Positions 31,915-42,477 of a DNA stretch of 64,000 nt are shown piece after piece. Every line of letters starts with the position of its first letter. Positions within the stretch are counted from its first letter, which is position 1. Source of the stretch: Athripsodes cinereus (taxonomy: Eukaryota > Arthropoda > Insecta > Trichoptera > Leptoceridae). The stretch spans positions 22,387,071 through 22,451,070 of the forward strand of contig OX388309.1 in assembly GCA_947579605.1 (NCBI GenBank), in the 5' to 3' direction. A program made the position numbers and the translations under genes. Below the pieces are notes generated by a model. The model worked only from the letters and a program-made list of their open reading frames with translations, was not told the DNA's origin and did not search any database.

Positions 31915-32400
31915 TCTTTTTCGTGTTGTAGATCATCGATTAGTTAATGCGGAAATTGTTGCTTCTTGTGATGGTGAAGACCAGCTAGCTGTCTTTCCAT
32001 ATTTTTGGTGGTCTTCCTTGGGGCCGTAAGCCGCCTGATGTTTTCTTTGCAGCAACATTTATGTACGATTCTGTTTTCAGTCATCCGATCTCCATGGTCT
32101 CTCCAGAATCATCTCAAACTCATTTGCAGACCAATCCAATGGATTGTAACTCATTATATATAGCAAGTTATGTTTTCATCTCGGATAATCTTATTGGGTT
32201 TTTTGTTCGAACCGTGTCTGCTTTTGTTACGACACCATATGTCATTATAGGTCTAACACAGGTTATATATATTCGGACTTTACTATCGATAAGCATGTGT
32301 TTATTTCTCCATATGGTACTCCTAAGGCATCCGGCTGCAACTGAGGCTTTATTGGTCTGCTCTCTCACTTTATTGTACAGGTTACTATTGTTAGAAATTT
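31915..32400 (-). pseudogene. RTE-D reverse transcriptase C-terminal fragment, broken by a nested insertion
   Basis: The minus strand reads NKASVAAGCLRSTIWRNK, then VRIYITCVRPIMTYG, then ADTVRTKN (32368 to 32170). This is the post-catalytic region of an RTE-type polymerase (RIYxTCVRPIxTYG, then TRADT). About 100 bp further on, in other frames, come WRDHGDRMTENRIV and RPQGRPPKIWKD, which are the HVxRMxxxR and RGRPxKxW parts of the same C-terminus. A 45-bp piece of RTE-B 3' end (32115-32160) interrupts it. Frames are shifted, so it is a dead fragment. Confidence 0.7.
32115..32160 (+). mobile_element. 45-bp RTE-B 3' end inside RTE-D
   Basis: CAAACTCATTTGCAGACC, then CAATCCAATGGATTG and TAACTCATTA match the last bases of RTE-B (35548-35587) closely. 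The small palindrome CAATCCA-A-TGGATTG is included. It is in the opposite orientation to the fragment it interrupts. Confidence 0.7.
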
Positions 32401-32676
32401 GATTTGTTTATTTGTTATCAAGTGTCTTAAAAAACTTAGTTCAATACCTATTTTTTGCGCCAGAGATTCCACGTATCAATGCACTACTTAGTTAGTCTAT
32501 TAAAGCATTAATAAAATTCAATACCCAAGAAATTACGTTTAATTTTAACATTATGTCATTTCTAATAATTGTCGTAACCAGCAACTCTCTGTTTCCGTTA
32601 CAAATATCATAACAATATTAACAAAATTCTAAGTGAAAATCAAGTCCTATCACCAAATTCTCTTATATATCGATGG
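32401..32676. other. no gene recognised
   Basis: AT-rich. A weak echo of the TAG family (AGTGTCTTAAAAAACTTAG ... GATTCCACG at 32410-32475) is too diverged to call. Confidence 0.35.
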
Positions 32677-33014
32677 TTAACAGGCAATACCTCTTAACCC
32701 ACAAAAAATCAAAAAATGAGTTAAGTATGCAGAAGTGTGTAAAATCCCATGTTTCATCTACCTGCAAAACCTCATAAACCTCAGTTTCATTATAATGGAT
32801 CAAATAAAAAAAACAATACCTCCTAACACAAATCTTTCGAAAGTTTAGAACAACATCTCATAACCCACGTAAAATCGTGGTTAGGTGGAAATGTTTAAAA
32901 AATACATCTCTATTATTGCGAGCAATAACATGCATCCCACAGTCTAGTTATTAAGGGAGAAAATTTTCTCTTATCCATAAACAATTTTAGCGGGCAACAC
33001 CACGCAAGCCACAG
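32677..33014. repeat. left part of a field of a recurring motif of about 23 nt
   Basis: The motif GGCAATACCTCNTAACCCAC, or a clear variant, occurs at 32677-32703, 32764-32783, 32812-32832, 32849-32869 and, weakly, 32992-33014, all in the same orientation. Spacing is irregular (about 30-140 bp), so it is neither a simple satellite nor a CRISPR array. Further occurrences lie at 35900-36154 beyond the RTE-B insertion. Confidence 0.55.
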
Positions 33015-33256
33015 AAAGTGTATTCCCGCGCTTTCATTTCTATACACTTCGCGCATACATTGTAGTTTCAAAAAGGTTAACAATAGTTATTCGAAGTTAT
33101 TTTTAGAGTTTTGGTGAATTTATAAGTTCTTTTGGTGATCATCGGAAATGTAAGTAATATTTTAACGAGTATGTAGAATAAAATTTTATAAATATCCAAT
33201 TATTATCCCGTAATTAATGGTTTAATGGTCTTATTGAATTTTGTGCCAAAAATAAA

Positions 33257-34231
33257 ATGGTTATAGCAAACACATGGTTCCAGCACCACTTTAGACATCG
33301 TTATACGTGGAAATCTCCCGGAGACAGATTCCGGTCGCAGATTGACTACATTTTAACGCGGCAACGGTATAGAAACCAAATTAAAGATTGCAGGAGCTAT
33401 GCAGGCCCGGACATTGATAGCGACCATAATATGGTTGTGGCGGAAACCATACTGAAATTCAAAAGGCTCGAGAAGAGAACCACAAAAAGATGGGACTTAA
33501 AGCTTTTAAAAACAAAAGAAGTAAAAGAGAAATACGACGAAAAAACTAAGGTTTGCGATTTTGAGAGCAATGAAAGTGTAAACAGAGTATGGGAGAAAAT
33601 CAAAGAGAAAATAACCACAGCGGCAGACGAGGTAATAGAGAAAGGAAAGCCGCAAGCTAGGAAAGAATGGATCACGGACGACATCTTAAAAATGATCGAA
33701 GAAAGAAGGAGGCTAAAGAACTCTAAAACAGAAGAAGGTAAAAAGGAATATAAAATCTTGAGAAACAAAATCAACAGGGAGTCCAAATTGAGAAAGGAAT
33801 GCTATCTGCAAGAAAAATGCAGGAATATCAACAGAAATATAAAACAAAGGAAATTTGAAACTGCATATTCTGAAGTCAAGAATTTTTTCAATGATAAGAC
33901 ACATCCACGATGTGCTATCCAAGATCAAAACGGCAAACTACTGTTTGAGGATGAATTGATTGTTAAAAGGTGGAAAGAATACCTAGAACAACTTTACAAA
34001 GGAAAGAACATACTTGAGGAAAGTAAAGCACTGGAAACAGAATATGACAAAGAAAATAATGGAGATGACATCTTAAGAAGTGAATTTGATAATGCCTTAT
34101 CAAAATTGAAAGACGGCAAAGCACCAAGTATTGACCTAATTCCATCAGAGCTGCTTAAATGCGCAGGAAGCGGCATGCTTGACTCTTTGTATAAGCTTGT
34201 CTGCAAAATATATAACACAGGAGATACCTGA
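33257..34231 (+). pseudogene. RTE-B endonuclease end and start of reverse transcriptase (before frameshift)
   Basis: The open frame continues upstream to about 33221, and the ATG at 33257 is internal. Endonuclease remains: VIANTWFQHH, YTWKSPG...QIDYIL (about 15-32 from 33257) and the SDH triad residues in DIDSDHNMVV. A lysine-rich linker follows, then the first reverse-transcriptase segment (LSKLKDGKAPSIDLIPSELL). The frame is lost near 34215, where KIYNTG runs into a stop at 34229-34231. The continuation EIPEDFAKC is in the next frame, so one extra base (or two missing) separates the two halves. Confidence 0.85.
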
Positions 34232-35579
34232 GGACTTCGCCAAATGTCTGATACGAGCACTACCTAAGAAAACAGGCACGACAAAGTGCGAACAACACAG
34301 AACATTAAGCATGATATCACACGCTTCTAAGATACTCACCAACATTATAATGAAAAGGGCGGAAAGTAAAATCAACGAAACACTTTCAGAAGATCAATTT
34401 GGATTCCGCAAAGAGACAGGTACAAGAGATGCAATTCTGAGTCTAAGACTTGTTCTTGAAAAGAGAATAACAGTAAATAGAAACACGTATGTAGCATTCA
34501 TCGACCTAGAAAAAGTATTTGATAAAGTAGAATGGGAACAACTTTTTAAGACTCTAAACCAGATAGGAATGAGCTATAAGGACAGAAGAGCAATCTGGAG
34601 CCTATACAAGAATGAAATGTCTGTAATTAAAAGCGGAGAGAGCTGCGCAGAAGCGAGGGTAGAACAAGGTGTGAAACAGGGATGCTCAATGTCGTCAGCA
34701 CTCTTTAACTGCTATATACAGCGAGCTATTGATGAACTCAGAGAAGAAATGAAGAACTGGACAGGAGTAAAAATAAATGGGAAAAAAGTCGACATGATTA
34801 GATATGCTGACGACATAGCACTGCTCGCAGACTCCGAGATGGAGCTGAACGAAGCCTTAGGGAAAATGGAAAGTATACTGTTGTCAAAGTACAACATGAA
34901 AATAAATAAAGATAAAACAAAATGTATGGTCGTTGGAAGGGAGGAAGCGACTGCGAACATTGCCATAAATGGAGTGAGCATCAAACAAGTAAGAGAATTC
35001 GTGTACTTGGGCAGCAGAATAAACCAGGACGGACGCTCCAAATCAGAAATTGTGAGCAGAATAAACCAGGCACGAATTGCCTTTAACAAAAAATCCAAAA
35101 TATTAGAATCCCCTAATATTGATCTAAGCGTGAGGAAGAATCTCACTAAAGCCTTTGTGTGGAGCATTTTGTTATATGGGTGCGAGACGTGGACCATCAG
35201 CAAGAGGGAAAGCGGACGGTTAGCGGCATTTGAAATGTGGTGCTATAGACGCATGCTGAAGATTCATTGGTCGGAACACATCGAAAACGAAGAAGTGCTA
35301 ACCAGGGTTGGCGAAAAAAGGCAACTCCTCAAAAGAATCTGCCAACAACGAGCTAATTGGATTGGCCACAACATCAGGCACCCAGGACTGCTCATCACAA
35401 TCGCAGAGGGCAGGACCGAAGGCACAAATGGCAGAGGTCGACCGAGAGACGCCTATATGGACCAACTGAAGAGGGACATGAGCTGTGGCTCATATATGGA
35501 GTTGAAGAGACTAGCTGAGAATAGGGAGGAGTGGAGAAATAAGTCAAAACTCGTTGCAGACCAATCCAATGGATTGTAA
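34179..35579 (+). pseudogene. RTE-B reverse transcriptase (after frameshift)
   Basis: The true join is near 34215; the bases before that are only the overlap of two frames. The reading continues QEIPEDFAKCLIRALPKK, EDQFGFRKETGTRDAI, motif A FIDLEKVFDKV (Val where Ala is usual), motif B GVKQGCSMSSALFNCYI, motif C YADD (about 34802), FVYLGSRINQDG, and the C-terminal RTE region with YGCETWTISKRE, RRMLKIHWSEHI, NWIGHNIRHPGL and NGRGRPRDAYMDQL, ending at TAA 35579. All polymerase motifs are present after the shift. The copy is 5'-truncated as well as frameshifted, so it is inactive. The C-terminus is distinct from RTE-A and RTE-C, so at least three RTE-type lineages have inserted here. Confidence 0.88.
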
Positions 35580-35587
35580 CTCATTAT

Positions 35588-35612
35588 TTTTATTTATTTA
35601 TTTATTGGAGTC
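35588..35612 (-). repeat. (AATA)n tail, probably of a minus-strand retroelement
   Basis: TTTATTTATTTATTTATTGG directly abuts the RTE-B end. Read on the minus strand it is GGxxTCTGAGGAAGATCC-like DNA running into (AATA)n, which looks like a second element ending here, with its body at 35612-35830. No coding part is seen. Confidence 0.4.
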
Positions 35613-35899
35613 AAATTAGGGTACGACAACGATACGAATTTTATGGATCTTCCTCAGAGGCCGAAATCTAGAGTTTGCGTTGAATGGCCTCAACTATATG
35701 ATAGCAAACTTAAAATAAGCTACACCAAGTGGACACATTTACAGGAGTTGAAATTCGCTTTACCGGCTGATGTTCACCACTTTTAGGATAATCTTCCTTA
35801 TGAATAATAATTAAAAAAATAAAAAATAAAAATTGTTTCATTAAACAACCCCAAAATCTTTTATAAATTTGCAGTATCCAGCTCTAATTTGAGTCAAAG

Positions 35900-36154
35900 T
35901 GTGGCTTATGAGGTATTGTCTTCTAATGTAGTTTATACAATATATGAACTTTAGAAGGCAATATCTCATAAACCACATTTTAATTGAAACTAGAGGTGAT
36001 TACTCTATTTTTTTTACAAAATATCATGCAAAGTATTAAAATTAAACAAATATTGCAAAATCACCAATATTGATTCAATATTGCAAATTTGAAACAGTTT
36101 TTTTGCTCTCCTGTAAAATTTGGTCAATGTGGGTTAGGAGGTATTGCCTGTTAA
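35900..36154. repeat. right part of the recurring-motif field
   Basis: The motif occurs on the minus strand at 35900-35922, on the plus strand at 35955-35978, and on the minus strand at 36128-36154. The last is a near-exact reverse complement of the first left copy (32677-32703), including the flanking GTTAACCATCGAT. A weak instance is at 51581-51606. Confidence 0.55.
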
Positions 36155-36167
36155 CCATCGATGTATA

Positions 36168-36388
36168 TATCTGGACAATTTGTAATGCGCCGTTTACTCA
36201 TACCATGACCTCAAGGGCGCCGTATATCGCGTCTATCACCCGAAACTCTCAGCAAAAAGGTGCGTCTTCAGCCCTCTTTTAAAACTCTCTCCATTTACCT
36301 CCTCTCACAGACACAGAGGCAGCTTGTTCCAGTATCTTGCAACACTAAACGCTCTATCTCTAAAGTCTCAAGATAGAAATGGCTCACA
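36168..36388 (-). pseudogene. CR1/L2-like C-terminal fragment, second copy
   Basis: Closely similar to 28052-28345 on the same strand, including the 3' untranslated end and the region coding for the AFSVAGP...WNKLPL segment. The coding part has deletions around 36335-36345 and no full frame remains. Confidence 0.8.
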
Positions 36389-36497
36389 AGTATTGTTCTT
36401 GTAAGTATTTACTGAATTATGATTCAATTTTGTATAAAGTTGAATACGGTAAAAACTTATTTAACATAATACAATTATTAAAGATGACAATTGTTAA

Positions 36498-36544
36498 CTT
36501 AAGTAGTTTGTACTTATATGTCATATAAGTACAAACTACTTAAG
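36498..36544. repeat. perfect 47-nt palindrome
   Basis: Two 23-nt arms, starting CTTAAGTAGTTTGTACTTAT and reading as exact complements, are separated by one base. It is AT-rich, unique in the window and associated with no ORF. Confidence 0.9.
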
Positions 36545-37976
36545 AACCGTGATTGTTTTACAGTTCATTATGGGTTCAAATCAATTGAATTATTTTCTAC
36601 ACCAACGAATAATAATAATTTGAGGTTTTTGAACCGAAATAATATATTTTTCTTTCTTGAAAACCATTCACATTAGGTAATTTAATTGGCTTCGTTCGAG
36701 TATATTAACCTTTGATTAGTTAATACTATGACTTTTAAACTTTTCATTTCAAGAAAAGCTGATACGTTAAAAAATAAAAATGTTTATTGGAAATAATTGA
36801 AGGCGTATAATATGAAAAAGTAGGTACAATAATAATATATATTTATTGAATATTTCATTTTAAATCTAAACATGATTGTCGCTATCCTGTGTAGTTGAGT
36901 CATTGACCGATCATATCAAAATACTTTCTTCAGAGACTTAGATATTTAATTTTTATTTTATAAAAAAAAAACACATCGCACAGTTTTACAACATGTTTGG
37001 ATAAAAAAATTATAATACAAAGAACTACACTGACATATAAAAAGATAAAACAATTAACTTATAGCACAAAGAGACCAACGGTAAAGACTTGTTCTGTTCA
37101 AGATTTCTGGCTATTCAAATCTGCATTTATGTCTTTCTCTGCATAACTATTTTTTGACTTTTGCTCTTGTTAGATACTTTTGTGGGGTACATCAGTTTTC
37201 TCATCCTTCCAAAAGCTTCCAAAGATCATTCAAGCTTGTCTGGCATAATTTTTTTTCGGAACAAAATGATATCAATATTTTTTTTCTATAATCAACACTT
37301 TTATTCCTTTTCTACCAATTTAAGTATTCGTTCAGTGTGTCCTCTATTCCTTATCTTCTACGTGTACCAAATGTAAGCAATAATAGATTTCCATATTTTT
37401 TATTGAAATAATAAATTTCTTAAAGTATAAGACATTAAATTTGCATTGTAAATAGTTAGTTATTTGTGACTCAACATAATGTATGTGTTACATCAACCTA
37501 CCACTTTTCAATATATCTACTAACTTTAGATATGATAAAGCTATTTATGATATCAGACCAATTAATTTAAGCTCTGACTTAATTATTTTATTCAGTGTTC
37601 TAAGTTATAATTATCATAACAATCTATTTGATAATACTGTGACAAATCAAAGGAAGTCTGATATTCAGACAAACTCTGAAAATTATTATACGAATACCCA
37701 CGTGTATATCATGTTGATATAATTTGTGAGCTTTGATAGTATGTAGTAACTTATTCTCTTTGGTAAACCTTATAATTGTGCTTTGTAAATATTTTAGCAA
37801 TTATTTTGCGCTTCGGGATTACTATATTTACAAATAACCACCTACGTTGTGCACTTCAATTATTATTAAGAGCACAAATTTATTTTCATTATTCATAAGT
37901 ACAGAGCAATTGTTAATAACTATTTCAGATCTCTGAAGTATTATCATTAAGAAGTGAAAATAATTACTCATTAAGG
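36545..37976. other. no gene recognised
   Basis: AT-rich DNA with no supported feature. Confidence 0.45.
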
Positions 37977-38220
37977 AGTGGGCCGTAGAGCATCCGGTAA
38001 AGAATTGGTCTCCCACTCTTTTCCGTAAGTTTTTGAGTGTTCTGTAAAAGGCAGGTGTTCACAAAAATAAAGACATATTCGGCGATGAGGTTTGCCACCC
38101 ACCTTGAATGTCTTAATTTTTTTTGGCACAGAGAAGACGCCCTGCATGTTAATTGAATGCATTGTTCTGCTGGCTATCCCACTTGTGGGATATGCCGTGA
38201 TGGTGTAGTAGTAGCAGAAG
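37977..38220 (+). repeat. TAG-family repeat, longest copy
   Basis: Reference copy of the family, about 245 bp. The 5' part has CGGTAAAGAATTGGTCTCCC, GAGTGTTCTGTAAAAGGCAG and GTGTTCACAAAAATAAAGAC. The middle has GGCGATGAGGTTTGCCACCC and TTGGCACAGAGAAGACGCCC. The 3' end has the palindrome ATCCCACTTGTGGGAT, then ATGCCGTGATGGTG and a (TAG)n tail. It is short, has no coding frame, and its tail is a simple triplet, so a SINE or other non-autonomous retroelement is the best reading. No convincing polymerase III B-box is visible. Nine copies are called in the window. Confidence 0.75.
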
Positions 38221-38330
38221 TGAATAAGAATAACAATTATAGTTTAAATTTTCGTAAAACGCAGCTTTAACAAAAAAAATTAAGAATCCTATTACAGTAA
38301 CATTTTCAAAGATATAATAACGAGATATGA

Positions 38331-38400
38331 GAAAGGTGTCCTAATGCTTACGAATTGGCTCTAAGCTGATTTAAGAGGTCATTTTCGGTGTCCATAAAAT
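38331..38400 (+). repeat. core shared with the inverted-repeat element at 26905
   Basis: GAGAAAGGTGTCCTAATGCT, ACGAATTGGCTCTAAGCTG and TTTTCGGTGTCCAT match 26977-27046 with few differences. The inverted arms of that element are absent here. Confidence 0.7.
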
Positions 38401-38460
38401 ATCAGTTATGAAGCTTTGTGTAAATATTGTTGAAATTTTCTATCAATATTGAGACTGACA

Positions 38461-38525
38461 AAAAATAAGGAGGAATGGAGAAGAAATCCTAACTTGTTGC
38501 CGACAAATAGATTGTTACCCACTAT
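38461..38525 (+). pseudogene. RTE-B 3' end, decayed fragment
   Basis: AATAAGGAGGAATGGAGAAG, then TAACTTGTTGCCGAC and AGATTGTTACCCACTAT align with the last 65 bp of RTE-B (35520-35587), covering the codons for REEWRN and the 3' tail. Confidence 0.65.
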
Positions 38526-39567
38526 GTTCGTGTTAAATCATATCTATCGTGATACACTTATTGATATCATTTTAGTATTCTGGTAAATCAAAAGCCTAAA
38601 TATTAGGTTATCGCAATTTTACAAGGTGTAGATCTTTCAAGAATTAACATAGTTTAAAGAAAGAAAGCATCAGATCAAAAACGAAAACCAACGGGTTAAA
38701 ATACCGTTATGGATCACCAATATAATCTATACCCCTTTGTAATATAAAGGTTGCTTTACACCGTCAAAGGGGTGACCATATTCGAAACATTGTCTCTTAG
38801 CAATTTATTTCAGAATTTATGTTCGTATAGTACAATCACTGTTGTTCTTGTATTATATAATATTATTATATACAGTATTATGCAGATAAGATTCAGATTC
38901 TCCCTGCTTCAGCTGTTCATAGACCGGAACGAGATAGACGTTATTTGTTATCCTTTACAGTAAACGAGACAAAAGAGTTTGAAATAATAATAAATAATGC
39001 GTTGATTAAGTACAAACATACCATAGTGAATTGTATTATCATTACAATAATAATAATAGGCAGAGGGAAGTTGATGTATAAGTGGAAATAATTTTATCAG
39101 GTACTTACTATAATTGTAGATTGGAGAATAAAATTTATCGCTCAGGATAATAATATTACTTGGGTAGCTTGACAATAAAGCCTTTTTCCAGGTACGTACT
39201 GTATTAAGTTTGGTAGCAGTAAACGTCTTAATCTTTCCAAGTCTTTACGTTCAAGTTGTACGATCTCAAATAGATTTTTTTTTAAATATATCATCACACA
39301 TTCTTAATACGTGATAAATACATTCTGGTTTGCTGGAAAAACTCCTGCCTTTGCGATAAACTCACTCTGTGTACATTGAGCGATAAATTTATTACTTATA
39401 AAAATTCACAATAAAAATAATAATAAATAGAAATGCATTTATACAATCCCATATCTAATTTGGACTCTTAAATGAGTAGGTATGTCATTCTTACTAGTTT
39501 AAAGCTAAACAGAATATTTATGAAAAAACTATAGATTTTATTGAATTCTTATCCAATAGTCATTCAA
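38526..39567. other. no gene recognised
   Basis: AT-rich DNA with no supported feature. Confidence 0.45.
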
Positions 39568-39750
39568 AGCTTCTTCTGGCAGCACAGCGCAGAAATGAAT
39601 CCCTTCTTTTCAAATCATTTTTGCACCAAATTCAAAGCATTGTCTCAAAAGTCACCCTTTTTCTCAACTCATTTTTGAGGCTTTGATGTCATTTATCACA
39701 GAAAGCAAAAAAAAACTGTTCCTTAATCCACGACGTTTTCCGTAGTCTAG
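39568..39750 (-). pseudogene. RTE-C 3' end, badly decayed
   Basis: Reverse-orientation echoes of RTE-C in the right order: GGCAGCACAGCGCAGAAA, AAAGTCACCCTTTT, a GATGTCATTT block and an AAAACTGTTCCTTA block. There are many changes and a small insertion. The call rests on word order only. Confidence 0.4.
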
Positions 39751-41040
39751 ACGTATTTATTTCACAAAATACTGTTCCTTTTTGTTACTCTAATGATCGC
39801 TTTATTTTGTTACCATATCATATAATGAGTAGAACATTTGCGTATCAAGTTTTTAATGAATTTCATAATTATATCTACTCTATACTTTGATCAGTCAATC
39901 AATCTAGTGTTTTTATAATCAATTATTTTAATAATAAACTTTAGTAATCATGTAACTGATATGATTGGGAAGTAAGATAAATTACATGTATGTATATTGC
40001 ATTATTAAATTAAAGTAGATCAAAGCTTGTTATTGCAGATTGATTTATCGTTAAATTACCCTGTTACGGAAATGCTCTCGAATGCATTTTAGATCACCTG
40101 TGGTCATTATGATAGCGAAAAAAACTAGCTAGATATCACTTTGTCTAATTTTTAGATAATTTATAAGCTAGATACATAATTTATTGCAAATAATGCATGA
40201 TAATTATAGCTCTTGTATTTTATTTCGAAAAAAACCAAACTCCTTTTTTAAAGTTCAGGAGTAAACCATTTCACCTTATTACACAAGTATCAAAGGTGAT
40301 ATATTATATGAAATTTCCTTCAATAAAATAATGAATCAATGTGCGAAAGCATTTTGTTTCAAATGCCACAAAACGTACCTATTGTTCTGATATTTAATAT
40401 AAATTATTTATATGTTTGCGTTAAAAAATACATATTCGCGGTGTATTGTTCGAAAATAATTATTGAAGATGTCTACCTTCTGACATTCAAGTGTTTTAAT
40501 TTTTAACCTAAACCATTTATAATATTTAATAAAAAAAATGAAAAAGATAATAAACCAACATATCACTAGTTGAAACAAAAGCATTTTGAGCGGAATAGGT
40601 TTTTTTTTCTGTATTATCATAAGCGATTAAAAATCCAATTTTATGCAGCAAGTAAATAAGGAATCTATATTAGTTATATTCACAAGCAAATTAATACATA
40701 TAAATACGTAATAACCCATATAATTATACCTGTTAAATGATCTAAATCACAAAATGAGGAAATCATAGAATTTTAATAAACTCATAATAATAATAATAAT
40801 GCACGAGTGTCAATTGCACTAGTGACTAGTATGTTATTATTGATTGCCGTTGTTCGCATAGTTAGAATTGGATGCAATATTAATGAAGTTGTAGAATAAA
40901 AGTAAATTACATGCACTAAAACGCGGTTATAATTATGATATGTTATTATGATTGGAGCTTAATTTAGATTTATTTTATGTATGAAATTGTAAAATTTAAC
41001 TTTTGACTTCATGAATTAGTTTGTTACCTCCACTAAACTT
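39751..41040. other. no gene recognised
   Basis: AT-rich DNA. A short (TAA)n run is at 40785-40800. Confidence 0.45.
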
Positions 41041-41072
41041 GTTGGTCGCAAACCAGCTTCCTCTTCATCACT
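41041..41072 (-). repeat. copy of the hammerhead-like block lacking its hairpin
   Basis: The minus strand reads GTGATGAAGAGGAAGCTGG and then TTTGCGACCAAC. It shares GCTGGTTTGCGACCAA with 21290-21306 but lacks the hairpin between CTGATGA and GAAA. Confidence 0.45.
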
Positions 41073-41164
41073 TCACTTCGCCCTTCACGCTCTTCTCAGG
41101 GTAACATACAGTGGTCTTTTTGGACAAAAGAACAACATTTTTTTGCCCAACTATTTTTGGTCAT

Positions 41165-41755
41165 TTTTTTTAGAGGGCACCGCCCGCCACATACACTGAG
41201 AAAAATACTCAAAACGAATCATTGGTACAGTACTATCAGATTAGGACCAGAGATCGTACAAACGATTCATTGGTATAAATCTATAATATTAACTCTTCGC
41301 AAACAAATCATTGGTAAATTTACCAACAACTTGTTTGCGAAGAGTTAATATTATAGATTCGTACTAATGAATCGTTTGTACGATCTCTGGTCCTAATCCG
41401 ATAGTACGTACCAATGATTCATTGTGAAATTTCGTTAGTATTTTTCACATACATGCACATAGACACACACATGCACAAATAGGATTTAATGTCGCATTAA
41501 AGCGAGAAATGCTGAGCCGAGGGAGCACTCTAGATTTAGCGGCAACACACCAAAAATTTTGCTGCAAAAAGGGAAGGGAAAAAATGAGAATATGCCTTCC
41601 TCTCTATGGAGTATCGTTAGTTACTTGAAGGTGATATTAGGCTGCCAAAGAAAGTACAGACGTTTTTGAAGGCGAAAAAGTGTTTCCTTGGGGCCACCAA
41701 GTCTGCATGTCCTAAAGGTCCAGAAGATAGACATGACCCAACCAGAACCATCGTC
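41165..41755 (-). repeat. repeat family H, copy 2, containing a long hairpin
   Basis: Reverse complement of 940-1347, with the shared words CGCATTAAAGCGAGAAATGC, GGGAGCACTCTAGATTTAGC and TTGAAGGCGAAAAAG. It carries the same short ORF end (SSGPLGHADLVAPRKHFFAF to SPSSN-stop on the minus strand). The region that is a small palindrome in copy 1 is replaced by a 247-bp inverted repeat (41200-41446). Confidence 0.65.
41200..41446. repeat. long foldback hairpin inside family H
   Basis: Arms of roughly 120 bp begin GAAAAATACT on the left and end AGTATTTTTC on the right. Inner paired words include CGAATCATTGGTAC, TTAGGACCAGAGATCGTAC, AAACGATTCATT and ATAATATTAACTCTTCGCAA. The centre is TTGGTAAATTTACCAA. 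The repeated word AATCATTGGTA occurs several times inside each arm. No ORF is present. Confidence 0.85.
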
Positions 41756-42477
41756 TCTTCTATGTTTTCTTATCATCTATCTATCTATAAATCTATCTAT
41801 TGGCTATCAATAAAAATATTAAAGAAATTTTCACTTAAATATTATAATGAACTTATAATATATCCATTTATTCTATATTTCACGTAGTACCTATGTTTAT
41901 TTTTCTTATGAGTATCCTTATTCGTCGACATTATTCTACTTGTTTATTATGAATATTTCCATAGAAGACTTAAATTTCATCCAAATCTAATTAACCTATA
42001 AACCACTGAATTTATTTATATGAACAATAATAATACTAACAAAAAGGTTACGCGACCTTCAATAAAAACACCAAACCAAGCTCTAAATTTACATTGAATG
42101 TTTAAACGTCAAATTAGCGGAACAAAAGAGGGATTTTTTTATTGTTAGTATTGTTAATGTGTCTATAGAAGACGAATGCTTTCCGCATTTTACGATTTGA
42201 ATTACGCAACTCGGGTTGGTATATTTGTTATTGAATTTATCGATCGGGGCGTATTGGGTTATTGACCAACGTGTAAATGTATTACACGAACTAACAAAAT
42301 TATAATTTTTGTACATTCATATCATTTATTGAATATGTAATGCTCGCCTACAGCGCTTTACCCATTTCTGTTTTTTTTTCAAGTTATTCTTATCAAGTTA
42401 TCTTTCGATTATTTGTAGCTGATGAGTAATCTTCCAAAACAAACAATTCTTACGAATAAATGTATTTTCAGTGTGTC
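41756..42477. other. no gene recognised
   Basis: AT-rich DNA with a short ATCT-type run near 41775-41800. Confidence 0.45.

Larger units (their letters stand above)
33218..35600 (+). mobile_element. 5'-truncated RTE-B retrotransposon
   Basis: It begins within the endonuclease (in-frame NGLIEFCAKNK before the first ATG at 33257) and ends after a TAACTCATTATTTT tail. It separates two parts of a motif field, so it probably inserted into it. I could not find a target duplication. Copies of its 3' end are at 32115-32160 and 38461-38525. Confidence 0.75.

Noticed and set aside
32677..33014. CRISPR array
   Set aside because: The repeats are diverged and irregularly spaced, some lie in opposite orientation, and the genome is eukaryotic.
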